The notes under the pieces were generated by a model. That model was given only the letters and a program-made list of their open reading frames with translations, was not told the origin of the DNA and did not search any database. Shown one piece after another: positions 16,846-25,355 of a DNA stretch of 64,000 bases. Position 1 is the stretch's first letter, and every line of letters starts with the position of its first letter. The translations under genes and the position numbers were made by a program. This DNA comes from Paraburkholderia fungorum (GTDB lineage Bacteria > Pseudomonadota > Gammaproteobacteria > Burkholderiales > Burkholderiaceae), in contig NZ_CADFGE010000013.1 in NCBI RefSeq assembly GCF_902833645.1, forward strand, positions 62,001-126,000. Reading direction: 5' to 3'.

Positions 16846-17136
16846 GCGTTGGTTACGCTCCCTTGGTCGTCTTCGCGCCGTGCGCCGGATTCTCGACGCA
16901 ACCACGGCAACTCACGGCGGTGTTTTGGCACGTACCGCCGGGATCCTGTCCCGGTCCGGCGAGCCGACTATTTTACTGTCGACCGATGCGCATCCGCTTT
17001 CCCGCACGGGATGTCGGTTGGCCAGCCCCTGATACACATGACGGCACGCAGCCGGGAGCGTCGCTCGGTGTGTGCTCAGAACAGTTGCGCGTCCTGGCAG
17101 CTTATTACCACCATTTTCTGCGCAAAGCGCTACTCT

Positions 17137-17415
17137 TTATCGGTTCGCCTCGTTTGGCATTGAGCTGGCAAAGAGGTCTGAAATCGCGTCGCTCGCCTGT
17201 TGGCGCGACGGCATCGTGCCGCTCCGGACCCGCGAGAGAACATCCGGTGACAGCCAGACATCCTCCATTGCGCCGATGCCGCCCTCGATCATCTGCTGCA
17301 GGAAAAACGATTGCCTGCGTCCCGTTAATTCTGCCAATAGCCGCAACCTTTGCTCGATCTGTGGGTTGACGCGTACCGCGACTACCTTCCGCTGATTTTC
17401 GGCGGTTCGTTTCAC
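17137..17415 (-). CDS. Small ribbon-helix-helix DNA-binding protein
   Basis: The 92 residues begin with GTG at 17415 (KRTAENQRKVVAVRVNPQ), supported by AGGAG six bases upstream. The strand KVVAVRVNPQIEQRLRLLAELTG followed by RRQSFFLQQMIEGGIGAMED is the ribbon-helix-helix pattern of CopG/Arc-like repressors, antitoxins and relaxosome proteins. No toxin gene is adjacent. A MobC-like fragment lies just upstream, so it may come from a mobilisation module. Confidence 0.6.
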   Translation of the reverse strand: MKRTAENQRKVVAVRVNPQIEQRLRLLAELTGRRQSFFLQQMIEGGIGAMEDVWLSPDVLSRVRSGTMPSRQQASDAISDLFASSMPNEANR

Positions 17416-17470
17416 CGCATACTCCTGTCGTGTTCTTCTTGCCGCAAACGGGCGCGTTCGTGCGGTGCTT

Positions 17471-17776
17471 CTACCACTGTGAACCGCAGCTCGCAACGCT
17501 AATTCGCGGACGGGGCTCCCGTACCAGGCTACCAGCAATTGCCAGGCGTGAATGAAGAACGCTGACTGCAACGTTGAAACCGAGCGCAATGCCGAACAGC
17601 GCGAGAAGGCCGCGCAGTTCAATAAGTGTGGCGGCCAACTCGGCGTGGTGGACGGCATCGATATGCGACAGCTGCGCCACCTGGTTGAGATTGACGCCGA
17701 CGTGGCGTAACTGCTCGACCAGCTTAAAGGATGCGGTTGCCGCCCCACGATGCGGTGCTTTCGCGCGTCGCCCCAA
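17471..17776 (-). pseudogene. MobC-like mobilisation protein remnant
   Basis: The frame contains LVEQLRHVGVNLNQVAQLSHIDAVHHAELAATLIELRGLLALF, the core of MobC relaxosome proteins (the LRxxGxNLNQ motif). The family normally has about 50 more residues before this core, and here that part is missing or in another frame, so I treat it as truncated. No relaxase gene is visible. It suggests that the transposon picked up part of a mobilisable plasmid. Confidence 0.45.
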
Positions 17777-17869
17777 GCAACAGCTGCGCGCGACGAGTCA
17801 TCGCATGAATCTCCCGGCGCCAATCCGATTCGACAGAGTATCCGGATGGCGTCTGTCACGACGCGCTTG

Positions 17870-18316
17870 TTATCCGTTTGCCGAGGCCAGCATCGAACCA
17901 GTACACCGTTTCGCCCCACAGCGACACGCATAGTCAGCGATCAGTTCGGGAGTAATCGCGTCATCGATAGTGAGTCCATAGGCGATACAAAGCTCCTCGC
18001 CCGGCATCAAGTCTTTGAGCGTCTCGATGAAAACCCGCCCCCGCCCGTCCTCGATCGCCTCACAGTTCGGCTGGCAGGAGTGGTTCAACCAGCGGGCGCT
18101 ATTGCCCCCGACGCTGCCGTCGATCACGCGCCCGTCAGCCAGTCCAAAGATGAAGGTGTGGCCGGGCACGCCGGATTGCCGGTACCGGGCAGAGGCCCGA
18201 CGCCACGATGTCACCTCGCCGCGATATTCGAAGATCCGCTGACCGGCTGGGATTGCCTGTAGCGCAAAGACGCCTCGTCCATGAACCGATGATTTCCTGA
18301 CCGCCACGCGCCGCAC
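17870..18316 (-). CDS. SET-domain protein lysine methyltransferase
   Basis: A compact 148-residue SET protein that would transfer methyl from S-adenosylmethionine to a lysine side chain. In order: VHGRGVFALQAIPAGQRIFEY (GRGVF at 13-17), RWLNHSCQPNCE at 75-86 (the NHSC pseudoknot motif), PGEELCIAYG with the catalytic-type Tyr113, and a post-SET cysteine set CRCGAKRC (Cys131, Cys133, Cys138). All key elements are present, so it looks active. The start is GTG at 18316 with GGAG 8 bases upstream. It is transposon cargo on the minus strand and its target is unknown. Confidence 0.85.
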   Translation of the reverse strand: MRRVAVRKSSVHGRGVFALQAIPAGQRIFEYRGEVTSWRRASARYRQSGVPGHTFIFGLADGRVIDGSVGGNSARWLNHSCQPNCEAIEDGRGRVFIETLKDLMPGEELCIAYGLTIDDAITPELIADYACRCGAKRCTGSMLASANG

Positions 18317-18389
18317 TTCATCACTCCCGATCCGTTGAAGGATGCGAGCATATCGAGCGACGCGCTGCGCGGCAACCGGTACCGTCGCG

Positions 18390-18743
18390 TCAGAACAGCC
18401 TGGTCTGCCTGGGGTCGCGTGGCGGGGGTCGGGATACGTCAGTCCGGCTGGTCTGTCGACATTTGCCGCGCCTGTCTCCGACCCGTTGTAGCCGTGCCAG
18501 CATCACGCATTCCACTGCACCATCGTTGAAGCGCAACTCGAACACGCCGGTTTCGCCGGACGGGCACGGTGCCGTTGCGCGGAACGACAGGCGCAGACCC
18601 CGCCGTTTCGCGCGGGCAATCATCTGTGTGCGGCTCATGCCGTGCCAGCAGTCCGACATGAAGCGCGTCACGGTCCCGGGCAGGGACTCAGGCGCGACGC
18701 CCGGCGGAAGCGTCAGTCCGGCGAGCAGATAGATATCAGCCAT
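18390..18743 (-). CDS. Hypothetical protein of the transposon cargo
   Basis: A 117-residue protein I do not recognise. It opens MADIYLLAGLTLPPGVAPESLPGTVTRFMSDCWHGMSRTQMI. A basic region RAKRRGLRLSFR precedes two beta-like segments (TGVFELRFNDGAVECVML), and the tail is rich in Arg and Pro. It lies 35 bases after tnpT on the same strand. Arg-rich, compact and without membrane segments, it could bind nucleic acid. Confidence 0.55.
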   Translation of the reverse strand: MADIYLLAGLTLPPGVAPESLPGTVTRFMSDCWHGMSRTQMIARAKRRGLRLSFRATAPCPSGETGVFELRFNDGAVECVMLARLQRVGDRRGKCRQTSRTDVSRPPPRDPRQTRLF

Positions 18744-18778
18744 GCAGCCCGTTTCCCTGGTGGCGAGTACCTTGGTGT

Positions 18779-19825
18779 TTATACCGTTTTTTTGCGCCGC
18801 GTTGCTGCTTTGGCAGTCGGCACCGTACGGGACGAACGGGTCGCCCGTGGTGCCTTCCTGACTCCAGCCGATGCGGACGACGCCCGGGTTTCCCGTGCAC
18901 GCGCTTCCGCTTCCCGCAGCGTCATCATCTCGGTCTGCAGCCGCGTGTTCTCCGTCCGAACAGCGTCAAGCCGCCCCTGCAGTACGCCAGCCTGATGACG
19001 CGCGTCGCCCAGCTGCACCTGTATGGCGTCAAGCACACGGCGATGGTCGGCCTCCTTCCGGTCCGCGCGACGCGTGGCTTCATCCAGCTCCTTCCGCAGC
19101 TTCGTCGCGGTACTGCGCTCGCGGTCGATCTCCAGCAGCGCGCGCTTCTCGGACGCGCGGAGCCGGTCTTCGGCGCGTTCCGCCGCTTCCCGCAGCGTCT
19201 CCTGATCGCGCGAGAACCCTTCCCTCACCGCGACGAGTTCGCGATCGCGCCCAGCCAGCGCGGCCCCGATGCGTCCAAGTTCCGCCTCCAGCGCCTGTCG
19301 CTGCGCGTGGCCTTCGGCCTGTGCCTTGTCCAGTTCGCGGATCTCGACCTGCGCGGCCAGCAGCGCGGCGGTGCGCTGCTCGAGCGCCGTCTCGGTGCGA
19401 CCCAGTTCGTCGCGGGCGGCGGTGACCGCCTGCTGCGCCCCAACGCGCTGCGCCTCGACCTCGTCGCGCAGCGTGTCGAGCGCCGCCCCGGCTGACGCGG
19501 TCGCGCGCGTCCAGAGAGTGGCAACCAGCTCGCCCGCAGCCGCCCCGAGATCGGCCGGCAGGTCGGGATGGTCGATGCGCACCCGGCTCTTTTCGCGCAG
19601 CTCTGCCCAGAACTCGCCGAGCACCGCGGCGGGCGTACCCATGCTGCCGCGCCTGACGAGCTGATAGAGGCGGTTCGCGGTCGGCGTCTGGCCGAAGCGG
19701 AAAAACAGCAGCGCACAGACCTCGCGGTACAGCTCGCGCGTCCTGGGGAATTCCACCTTCAGACGGTCGATTTCGGCTGCGAGGCGGGCCTCGTCAGGCT
19801 GGACAGCGGGCAGGGCGTCAGACAT
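18779..19825 (-). CDS. tnpT: KfrA-like coiled-coil DNA-binding protein, TnpT-type resolution factor
   Basis: A 348-residue protein: an N-terminal KfrA-type DNA-binding domain (RLKVEFPRTRELYREVCALLFFRFGQTPTANRLYQLVRRG, about 20-65), a long Ala/Glu/Arg-rich coiled coil from about 110 to 310, and a basic C-terminal tail (SAGVRKAPRATRSSRT, RRKKTV). It is transcribed away from the tyrosine recombinase gene across a 155-base gap holding a perfect inverted repeat, exactly the tnpT/tnpS arrangement of Tn4651-type transposons. There TnpT assists cointegrate resolution. The assignment comes from architecture and context together. Confidence 0.75.
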   Translation of the reverse strand: MSDALPAVQPDEARLAAEIDRLKVEFPRTRELYREVCALLFFRFGQTPTANRLYQLVRRGSMGTPAAVLGEFWAELREKSRVRIDHPDLPADLGAAAGELVATLWTRATASAGAALDTLRDEVEAQRVGAQQAVTAARDELGRTETALEQRTAALLAAQVEIRELDKAQAEGHAQRQALEAELGRIGAALAGRDRELVAVREGFSRDQETLREAAERAEDRLRASEKRALLEIDRERSTATKLRKELDEATRRADRKEADHRRVLDAIQVQLGDARHQAGVLQGRLDAVRTENTRLQTEMMTLREAEARARETRASSASAGVRKAPRATRSSRTVPTAKAATRRKKTV

Positions 19826-19900
19826 GGATGGGAAACCTCATTAGGTGCTGATAATAATACAACGTAAAATGCAATATATCCAACGTATATAGCCGGATAA

Positions 19901-19924
19901 ACGACATTAGGCCTATAATGTCGT
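19901..19924. repeat. Core recombination site of the transposon (rst-like)
   Basis: ACGACATTA at 19901-19909 and TAATGTCGT at 19916-19924 are exact inverted repeats flanking a 6-bp spacer (GGCCTA). Two 9-bp arms around a 6-8 bp spacer is the layout of a tyrosine-recombinase core site. It lies in the divergent tnpT/tnpS gap, where Tn4651 has its resolution site. Two CAACGTA copies at 19859-19865 and 19881-19887 may be accessory protein sites. Confidence 0.7.
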
Positions 19925-19980
19925 GTATGCTGCGCTAGCTGCTTTTCGTGTAGAAAATCGCCTTTGGGACCTCTAAAACC

Positions 19981-21207
19981 GTGCCTGATGCTCAACTTGT
20001 CGCCGTGCAGCCCGTCGAATCGCTCGTCGTTCCGGCAATTCTCGACGGTCGTGACGGCACGAATCGCGGCGACGCCGCGAACTCGCAACTGTCGGCCACC
20101 AACGATCTGGACGCGGTGCGCGCCTGGCTGTCGAACTACGCCGACACCAGGACGACTTTCGATAACTACCGCAAGGAAGCCGAGCGGCTGCTGCTCTGGG
20201 CCGTCGTGCAGCTAGGCAAGCCGCTTTCGTCGCTGACGCACGAGGATCTGCTGCGGTTCAAGGGGTTTCTCGTCGATCCACAGCCGGCGGCTCGCTGGGT
20301 TTCGGCCACCGGCGGCAAATTTCCCCGCGGCGACGAGCGCTGGCGTCCGTTCAATGGGCCGCTGTCGCCGGCCAGCCAGCGCCAGGCGTTGATCATCCTT
20401 AACGCGATGTTCACGTGGCTGGTCAACGCCGGTTATCTGCGGGGCAATCCCATGGCGCTGCTTCGACAGCGCGCAAAACGCTCCGCGCCTCGAGTGACGC
20501 GCTATCTGTCGACGTCGCTGTGGGATGAAGTGAAGGCGTTCGTCGAGCAACTGCCGCGCGAGACTGCCGACGAGCGGGCCTACTCCGCCCGCAGCCGCTG
20601 GCTGACGACGCTTTTCTATCTGCAGGGCATGCGTATATCTGAAGTCGCCGGCGGGAAAATGGGGGACTTTTCCCGCCGGCTCGGCGCGGACGGACGGGAT
20701 CAGTGGTGGCTGGAAACGCTAGGCAAGGGTGAGAAGGAACGCATCGTTCCAGTGTCAGGTGAGCTTATCCAGGAGCTGCGGACATACCGGACCGCCAATG
20801 GCCTCTCCGCCCTCCCCACCCGGGCTGATGAAACGCCGCTCGTCATCCCGTTCAAGGGAAAGAACCGGTGCCTGTCCCGCTCGGCGATCCATGACGCAAT
20901 CAAGGGTATCTTTGGCGGCGCTGCGTCCTGGCTACGCGTGAAGGGACCTGAATTCGCCGACCGCGCTGATGAACTCGAACGCGCATCAGCACACTGGCTA
21001 CGGCACACCGCCGGATCGCATCAGGCGGACGGCGGTGTGGATTTGCGGACCATCCGCGACAATCTGGGCCATGTATCGCTGAATACAACCAGCCTGTACC
21101 TGCATGAGGAGGACGACAAGCGGCACCGCGAGACGGTAAACCGGCACCGGATGAACTGGGACGCACAGCCGTCCGCCGAGTCCGATGCTTCAGAGGCAGA
21201 TCGATAA
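19981..21207 (+). CDS. tnpS: Tyrosine recombinase, TnpS-type cointegrate resolvase
   Basis: A 408-residue site-specific recombinase that would resolve Tn3-type cointegrates. An N-terminal SAM-like DNA-binding domain (about 35-170) is followed by the catalytic domain with QGMRISEVAG (first Arg), GKGEKERIVPV (Lys), HWLRHTAGS (His-x-x-Arg) and LGHVSLNTTSLYLH, which has the second His and the nucleophile Tyr. All catalytic residues are present. The GTG start at 19981 has no strong ribosome site. It is divergent from tnpT around the core site at 19901-19924. Confidence 0.88.
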   Translation: MPDAQLVAVQPVESLVVPAILDGRDGTNRGDAANSQLSATNDLDAVRAWLSNYADTRTTFDNYRKEAERLLLWAVVQLGKPLSSLTHEDLLRFKGFLVDPQPAARWVSATGGKFPRGDERWRPFNGPLSPASQRQALIILNAMFTWLVNAGYLRGNPMALLRQRAKRSAPRVTRYLSTSLWDEVKAFVEQLPRETADERAYSARSRWLTTLFYLQGMRISEVAGGKMGDFSRRLGADGRDQWWLETLGKGEKERIVPVSGELIQELRTYRTANGLSALPTRADETPLVIPFKGKNRCLSRSAIHDAIKGIFGGAASWLRVKGPEFADRADELERASAHWLRHTAGSHQADGGVDLRTIRDNLGHVSLNTTSLYLHEEDDKRHRETVNRHRMNWDAQPSAESDASEADR

Positions 21208-21480
21208 GCGTGCGCCGCGTGGACGCCCGGGTCGACCCGGCGCACTGTCCGCGAGCCTCCATCCGTACAGCGACCACGATGGGCGCCAACCGCGCGACCG
21301 GAAAAAAAGCACCGCGTGGATCGGAATCTGTGCGATGCCCCCGGCGTTCCGCAGCGCGCATCGCACGACGGGCGTGCTGCGCCCGTTTTTCGGCCGTAGG
21401 CACGGATGGCTTGTGAGCCGATACGCAACTCGCCCGGCCCGACGCACTCCTGTTCGCCTGATTGGGGGGCGAACAAGGAC
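21208..21480. other. Non-coding DNA between tnpS and the transposon right end
   Basis: About 270 bases without a credible gene. Frames here are Arg/Ala-rich readings with no domain. I see no hairpin terminator directly after tnpS. Confidence 0.4.
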
Positions 21481-21525
21481 CGCGCTAATACGCTGCAGAG
21501 CATTAGCGCGTATCCCGGCATACCC
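21481..21525 (-). repeat. Candidate right inverted-repeat end of the transposon
   Basis: Read inward from 21525 the minus strand begins GGGTATGCCGGGATACGCG, in the style of Tn3-family ends (GGG-rich start, about 40 bases). Inside it lies a perfect 9-bp inverted repeat, CGCGCTAAT (21481-21489) with ATTAGCGCG (21502-21510). It comes 270 bases after tnpS, where an end is expected. Confidence 0.5.
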
Positions 21526-21839
21526 TCTTTATCGCCAGAAGGCCCGGCAATCAGCCGCAGTGCTGCAACAGTTCTCGCAGCAACACCACGCAGTTCGCCT
21601 TGACTCCGGGATACCGTCTGACGCCTATCATTGATACATCGTGCAACACGACACCGTTGGCCCGCTCGTCGCTTGCGCCAGGGAGGTTAGGGCGTGCAGC
21701 ACCGAGCGCTGGCACGCGCGGAAAGATGTCGTGTCAGCCGCCGGGCGTTGGTCGCGCCGCAGCGAGCTTATGCGGCGTTTGGGCGCCGCTCGTAGTCGAG
21801 GTGGCGCAGTATCGAGTTTGATTCAATGAGCACTACACC
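21526..21839. other. Intergenic region before the cytochrome b gene
   Basis: No gene can be supported in these 314 bases. They should contain the promoter of the downstream two-gene unit, but I see no consensus -35/-10 pair. Confidence 0.4.
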
Positions 21840-22694
21840 ATGCCGTCTTCCGATGCAGCGATCTCCCGCAGCGATTCGCTTTATTACCGCCACACATTGC
21901 CAGTGCGGATCATGCACTGGATCAACGTCATCGCGTTTTTCGTCCTGCTGATGAGCGGACTGCAGATCTTCAACGCGCACCCCGCGCTCTACTGGGGCAA
22001 GTCGTCCTATACCGGCCGGCCGCCGATCCTCCAATTGGTGGCAAAGGAAACCGACGACGGAAAAGTGGTCGGCGTAACCAGGGTATTTGGCCGCGAATTC
22101 GTCACGACCGGCGTGCTCGGCGCGTCGAGAGGCCCGGACGGCGATCTGGTCGGACGGGGTTTTCCTTCCTGGGCAACCATTCCCGGGCCCCCGTGGCTGG
22201 CGCTGGGACGGCGATGGCATCTGTTCTTTGCCTGGATCTTCGTCATCAATGGTCTGGCGTACGTCATCCACGCGATCCTCAGCCGGCACCTCGTGCGCGA
22301 CCTGTTGCCGACCAAGGCGGACTGGCACTCAATCGGCAAGTCGCTCAAGGACCACCTGCTGTTGCGCCATCCCAAAGGCGAAGCCGCGAAACATTACAAC
22401 ATTCTCCAGAAGCTTACCTACCTGATCGTCATCTTCGGCCTGCTGCCGCTCGCTATTTTGATGGGGTGGGCAATGTCGCCGTGGCTCGATTCGATCATCC
22501 CCGGGTGGGTCGATTGGTTCGGCGGACGGCAGTCCGCTCGCACGATCCATTTCGTCGTCGCTTTGGCGCTGGTCGCTTTCGTCGTCATTCATGTCTTTCA
22601 AGTCATCATCACCGGGCTCTGGAACAATCTGCGTGCAATAATTACTGGGCGCTATCGGATCCCGCCGACGGAGGACCGTCATGACACCGAGTGA
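21840..22694 (+). CDS. Cytochrome b561/b6-like membrane protein
   Basis: A predicted dihaem b-type cytochrome of 284 residues with about five membrane spans. Haem-ligand histidines sit in RIMHWINVIAFFVLL, RRWHLFFAWIFVINGLAYVIHAI and ARTIHFVVALALVAFVVIHVFQV, so they come in pairs within spans. The loops are longer than in classical b561, as in the membrane partners of molybdopterin enzymes. Its gene overlaps the next one by 14 bases, so the two products probably form one complex linking periplasmic chemistry to the quinone pool. Confidence 0.85.
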   Translation: MPSSDAAISRSDSLYYRHTLPVRIMHWINVIAFFVLLMSGLQIFNAHPALYWGKSSYTGRPPILQLVAKETDDGKVVGVTRVFGREFVTTGVLGASRGPDGDLVGRGFPSWATIPGPPWLALGRRWHLFFAWIFVINGLAYVIHAILSRHLVRDLLPTKADWHSIGKSLKDHLLLRHPKGEAAKHYNILQKLTYLIVIFGLLPLAILMGWAMSPWLDSIIPGWVDWFGGRQSARTIHFVVALALVAFVVIHVFQVIITGLWNNLRAIITGRYRIPPTEDRHDTE

Positions 22695-23451
22695 GCCGAA
22701 CCGCCGCCGCGTTCTTGCCCGCCTCCTGGCCGCCGGCGGCGCCCTGTTTCTCGCAAGCTGCGATCGGTTGTCGGGCACCGCGTGGTTTCCGAACCTTCTG
22801 GACAGCGGGGAAAAACTTAGCCAGGTCACGCAACATCTGGTGACATCACGCCAATCGATGGCGCAGGAATTCGCCGAGCCGGACCTCTCGCCAACGTTTC
22901 GCAGCAATGGCACCGCCAATCCGGACGACCCGCGATACCAGTTCCTTGCCGCTGGCGAATTCGCGGCGTACGGGCTCAAGGTTTCCGGCCTGGTCGAGCA
23001 TCCTGCAACGTTTTCGCTGGCCGAACTGCACGAGCTGCCAGCCCGGACCCAGATTACTCGCCACGATTGCGTCGAAGGATGGAGCGCCATCGGCAAATGG
23101 AAGGGCGCACGATTGAGTGCGTTGCTGTCGCGTGTCCGCCCGAAGCCCGCAGCACGCTATGTGGTCTTTTACTGCGCCGATCCGATGGACGACGAGGGGA
23201 CGAAATATTACGAGAGCATCGACATGGAAGATGCCTACCATCCACAGACCATCCTCGCCTACGAGCTCAACGGCCAGCCGTTGCCGATCGCCAATGGCGC
23301 GCCGTTGCGCGTCCGGGTGGAACGACAGCTCGGCTATAAGATGGCCAAGTACATCATGCGCATCGAGCTCGTCAGCAGCTTTGCAAATATAGGCGAGGGC
23401 AAAGGCGGTTATTGGGAAGACCAGGGGTATGAGTGGTATGCCGGCATCTGA
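22681..23451 (+). CDS. Molybdopterin-dependent oxidoreductase, YedY/sulfite-oxidase-like fold
   Basis: A 256-residue exported enzyme with a Tat-like start (NRRRVLARLLAAGGAL) and a possible lipobox LASC at 24-27. The molybdopterin domain is visible from about residue 90: VSGLVEHPATFSLAEL, then TRHDCVEGWSAIGKWKG, where Cys130 is the expected Mo ligand, and ADPMDDEGTKYYESI. No haem or dimerisation domain follows, so electrons would go to the b-type cytochrome encoded upstream. The substrate is not evident; sulfite or a sulfoxide are the family options. Confidence 0.85.
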   Translation: MTPSEPNRRRVLARLLAAGGALFLASCDRLSGTAWFPNLLDSGEKLSQVTQHLVTSRQSMAQEFAEPDLSPTFRSNGTANPDDPRYQFLAAGEFAAYGLKVSGLVEHPATFSLAELHELPARTQITRHDCVEGWSAIGKWKGARLSALLSRVRPKPAARYVVFYCADPMDDEGTKYYESIDMEDAYHPQTILAYELNGQPLPIANGAPLRVRVERQLGYKMAKYIMRIELVSSFANIGEGKGGYWEDQGYEWYAGI

Positions 23452-24564
23452 ACAAACGCTGGCTTATCCGTGGCATTGCGGTTCAGCTAACGCGCGATCT
23501 CTTCCGATTGCATCTTTGACAACCAGGAATTCTTCGATGAGCGTCGCCGAAACATCTTCTACAGGTAAGCCGCGCTTGACCCGCGTTGCATAGGGTGACC
23601 GGGCGATGAACGTGTCCTCCGGCTCACAACACATGGGTAATCGCTGACTGAAATCACTGATATGACGCATCCAGACGAACATCCGGCTGATGACAATGCC
23701 GCCAGCGTCACGGTTCGGACTGCCGCTGGCCAGTTGAGGATCATTCCGGTTTGGCAGGCCTTGGGAGCGCACGCTGCGCAAGCGAAACGGACCCGGATTC
23801 ATTGCAACCAAAAGCACAACTTCGACGAAATGACGGTCACGTTCACGTCCATTTCGCCCGCGGATCTGACCGAAATAACTAGGCGGTTGAATACCCAGAA
23901 GTGGGTTGTGTCAGCTTCACTTCACACCGCACTGTCGTCATCTCCCGAAGCACAGAAAGACTGATCCGGGAGCATGAGCGCTAGCATCAAATGTCGCGCG
24001 GATTTATGGGTAGCGCTCCCGAAGGCTCAGAATTTGTCATCAGCTACCTTTCGAGGAGCGTGGCTGGTCCGCGCGGGACGACGCGGCGTCGAACGATGCG
24101 GCACCGGGTCTGACCGGGCCATCGCGCCCCGTTCGTTGAGCCGGAGCTGAGCGCCGCCGGCGTGCTCCCCCGAACCCGTTGGATGACATCGGGCGACGGG
24201 CAGTCATGAGGCCCCTCTTGCGGAGACACAGACGCCATCGGATGACCCAGCACTGACGATATGTCCGATAACCGTTCCATTGCGCCTCAACCACAAAGTC
24301 GCGGCGCTTGCACGTCGAACTCCCTTTCGCTGCGCTCTCAGCGTCGCCATTCTTCATCGCGTGGCAGCCTAAGTGACCAGAAGATGACGGACCTGTAATC
24401 TCCAGGTCATCTGTAGGACCGGTGTGACTCTCAGCACGCCCTCTGCATGAACACAAGTGAGGGAACTACGCGTAAAAACCATTTCCCCACGGTGCCTTCC
24501 GGATTTTCCCCTGCGGCAATCGCAGCGAGCGCGCTACGCACCTTGGCCCCGCCACTAAACTGCC
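23452..24564. other. 1.1-kb region with at most weak frames
   Basis: No gene is well supported. A rightward 100-residue frame at 23662-23964 ends in DEMTVTFTSISPADLTEITRRLNTQKWVVSASL, which vaguely resembles the C-terminal ACT-like part of MgtC-type proteins, without any membrane domain before it. A leftward frame at 23464-23817 overlaps it. Both look like gene remnants. The rest (24000-24560) is Arg/Pro-rich reading in all frames. Confidence 0.35.
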
Positions 24565-24595
24565 TTGACCTTCCTACCGGAGGAAGGTTGAAAAT
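24565..24595 (+). promoter_or_regulatory. CueR-type promoter of cueR
   Basis: TTGACC (24565-24570), a 19-base spacer and GAAAAT (24590-24595) make the stretched promoter of MerR-family control. The spacer carries the dyad ACCTTCCT-N5-AGGAAGGT (24568-24588), the CueR operator pattern. CueR would autoregulate from here. Confidence 0.85.
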
Positions 24596-24627
24596 GGGTC
24601 TGTATTGAACCGACCTGGAGTCCCATC

Positions 24628-25023
24628 ATGAACATTGGCGAAGTGGCGAAAGCGTCGGGAGTGTCCGCGAAAATGGTGAGGCACTACGAAGAGTCGGGAC
24701 TTATCCGCCCGGCGACCCGCTCCGGGTCGAACTACCGGACCTACTCCCAGAACGACGTGGAAGTCCTCCGCTTCGTCAAACGAGCGCGCACGCTCGGCTT
24801 CGCGATGAAGCAAATTGCCACGTTGCTTGCGCTATGGGAGGACCGCAGCCGTCCGAGCAGCGAGGTCAGGCAGCTAGCGAGGCAACACATTGCCGAACTG
24901 AACGCCCGCATCGCGGAGCTGACCGAGATGCGCGACACATTGGAGCACCTGGCTCAACATTGCCGTGGCGACTCCCGGCCCGAATGCCCAATTCTCGAGG
25001 GTTTGGCCGCGTCCCGGCATTAG
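24628..25023 (+). CDS. cueR: Cu(I)-responsive MerR-family activator
   Basis: A 131-residue MerR protein: winged helix-turn-helix at 1-70 (MNIGEVAKASGVSAKMVRHYEESGLI), dimerisation helix at about 80-110, and a metal loop HCRGDSRPECP. Cys112 and Cys120 stand at the same numbers and spacing as in E. coli CueR, and Ser77, the marker for monovalent metal sensing, is also in place. It therefore senses Cu(I), and possibly Ag(I) or Au(I). Its own promoter, the copZ promoter and a promoter at 40845 all carry its box. Confidence 0.93.
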   Translation: MNIGEVAKASGVSAKMVRHYEESGLIRPATRSGSNYRTYSQNDVEVLRFVKRARTLGFAMKQIATLLALWEDRSRPSSEVRQLARQHIAELNARIAELTEMRDTLEHLAQHCRGDSRPECPILEGLAASRH

Positions 25024-25057
25024 CAGTAAGCGCCGCGAGGGCACATCGAAAAAGGCC

Positions 25058-25088
25058 TTGACATTCCCACCATGGGAATGTTGATACT
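25058..25088 (+). promoter_or_regulatory. CueR-type promoter of copZ
   Basis: TTGACA at 25058-25063, a spacer of exactly 19 bases and GATACT at 25083-25088. A perfect dyad ACATTCCCA-N3-TGGGAATGT fills 25061-25081. The over-long spacer with a dyad is the hallmark of MerR/CueR-activated promoters. It drives copZ and, by readthrough, copA. Confidence 0.88.
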
Positions 25089-25122
25089 GGATTCATCGAA
25101 GATAATCTGATGGAGAAGAAGC

Positions 25123-25320
25123 ATGGAATTTCAAGTCAATGATATGAGCTGCGGCGGCTGCGCACGAAGCATCACCAACGCAGTGAAGCAAGTCGACCCC
25201 GCTGCTTCGGTGGACGTCGATATCGCGCAGAAAACGGTCAAGGTGAGCTCATCCATATCGCCCGAGAAAGTGCTCAACGCCATCTCAGAGGCCGGTTACA
25301 ACCCGGTCCTGAAAGACTGA
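25123..25320 (+). CDS. copZ: Copper chaperone, heavy-metal-associated domain
   Basis: A 65-residue cytosolic Cu(I) carrier with one HMA domain: MSCGGCARSI gives Cys10 and Cys13, followed by the beta-alpha-beta-beta-alpha-beta pattern (ASVDVDIAQKTVKVSS, VLNAISEAGYNPVL). It would hand copper to the ATPase encoded next. A strong terminator follows it, so the chaperone should be made in excess over the pump. A decayed paralogue lies at 40906-41167. Confidence 0.93.
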   Translation: MEFQVNDMSCGGCARSITNAVKQVDPAASVDVDIAQKTVKVSSSISPEKVLNAISEAGYNPVLKD

Positions 25321-25325
25321 TGTAC

Positions 25326-25355
25326 GCCCGGGTCGCTCCAGACCCGGGCTTTTTT
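25326..25355 (+). terminator. Strong intrinsic terminator between copZ and copA
   Basis: GCCCGGGTC, a six-base loop and GACCCGGGC form a perfect 9-bp GC-rich stem followed by six T residues. It ends 13 bases before the copA start, so copA expression must depend on readthrough or a second promoter. Confidence 0.9.

Noticed and set aside
17416..17931. N-terminal extension of the RHH protein frame
   Set aside because: The frame stays open for 172 more codons but is a shadow of the MobC-like frame. A GTG with AGGAG at 17415 is the better start.
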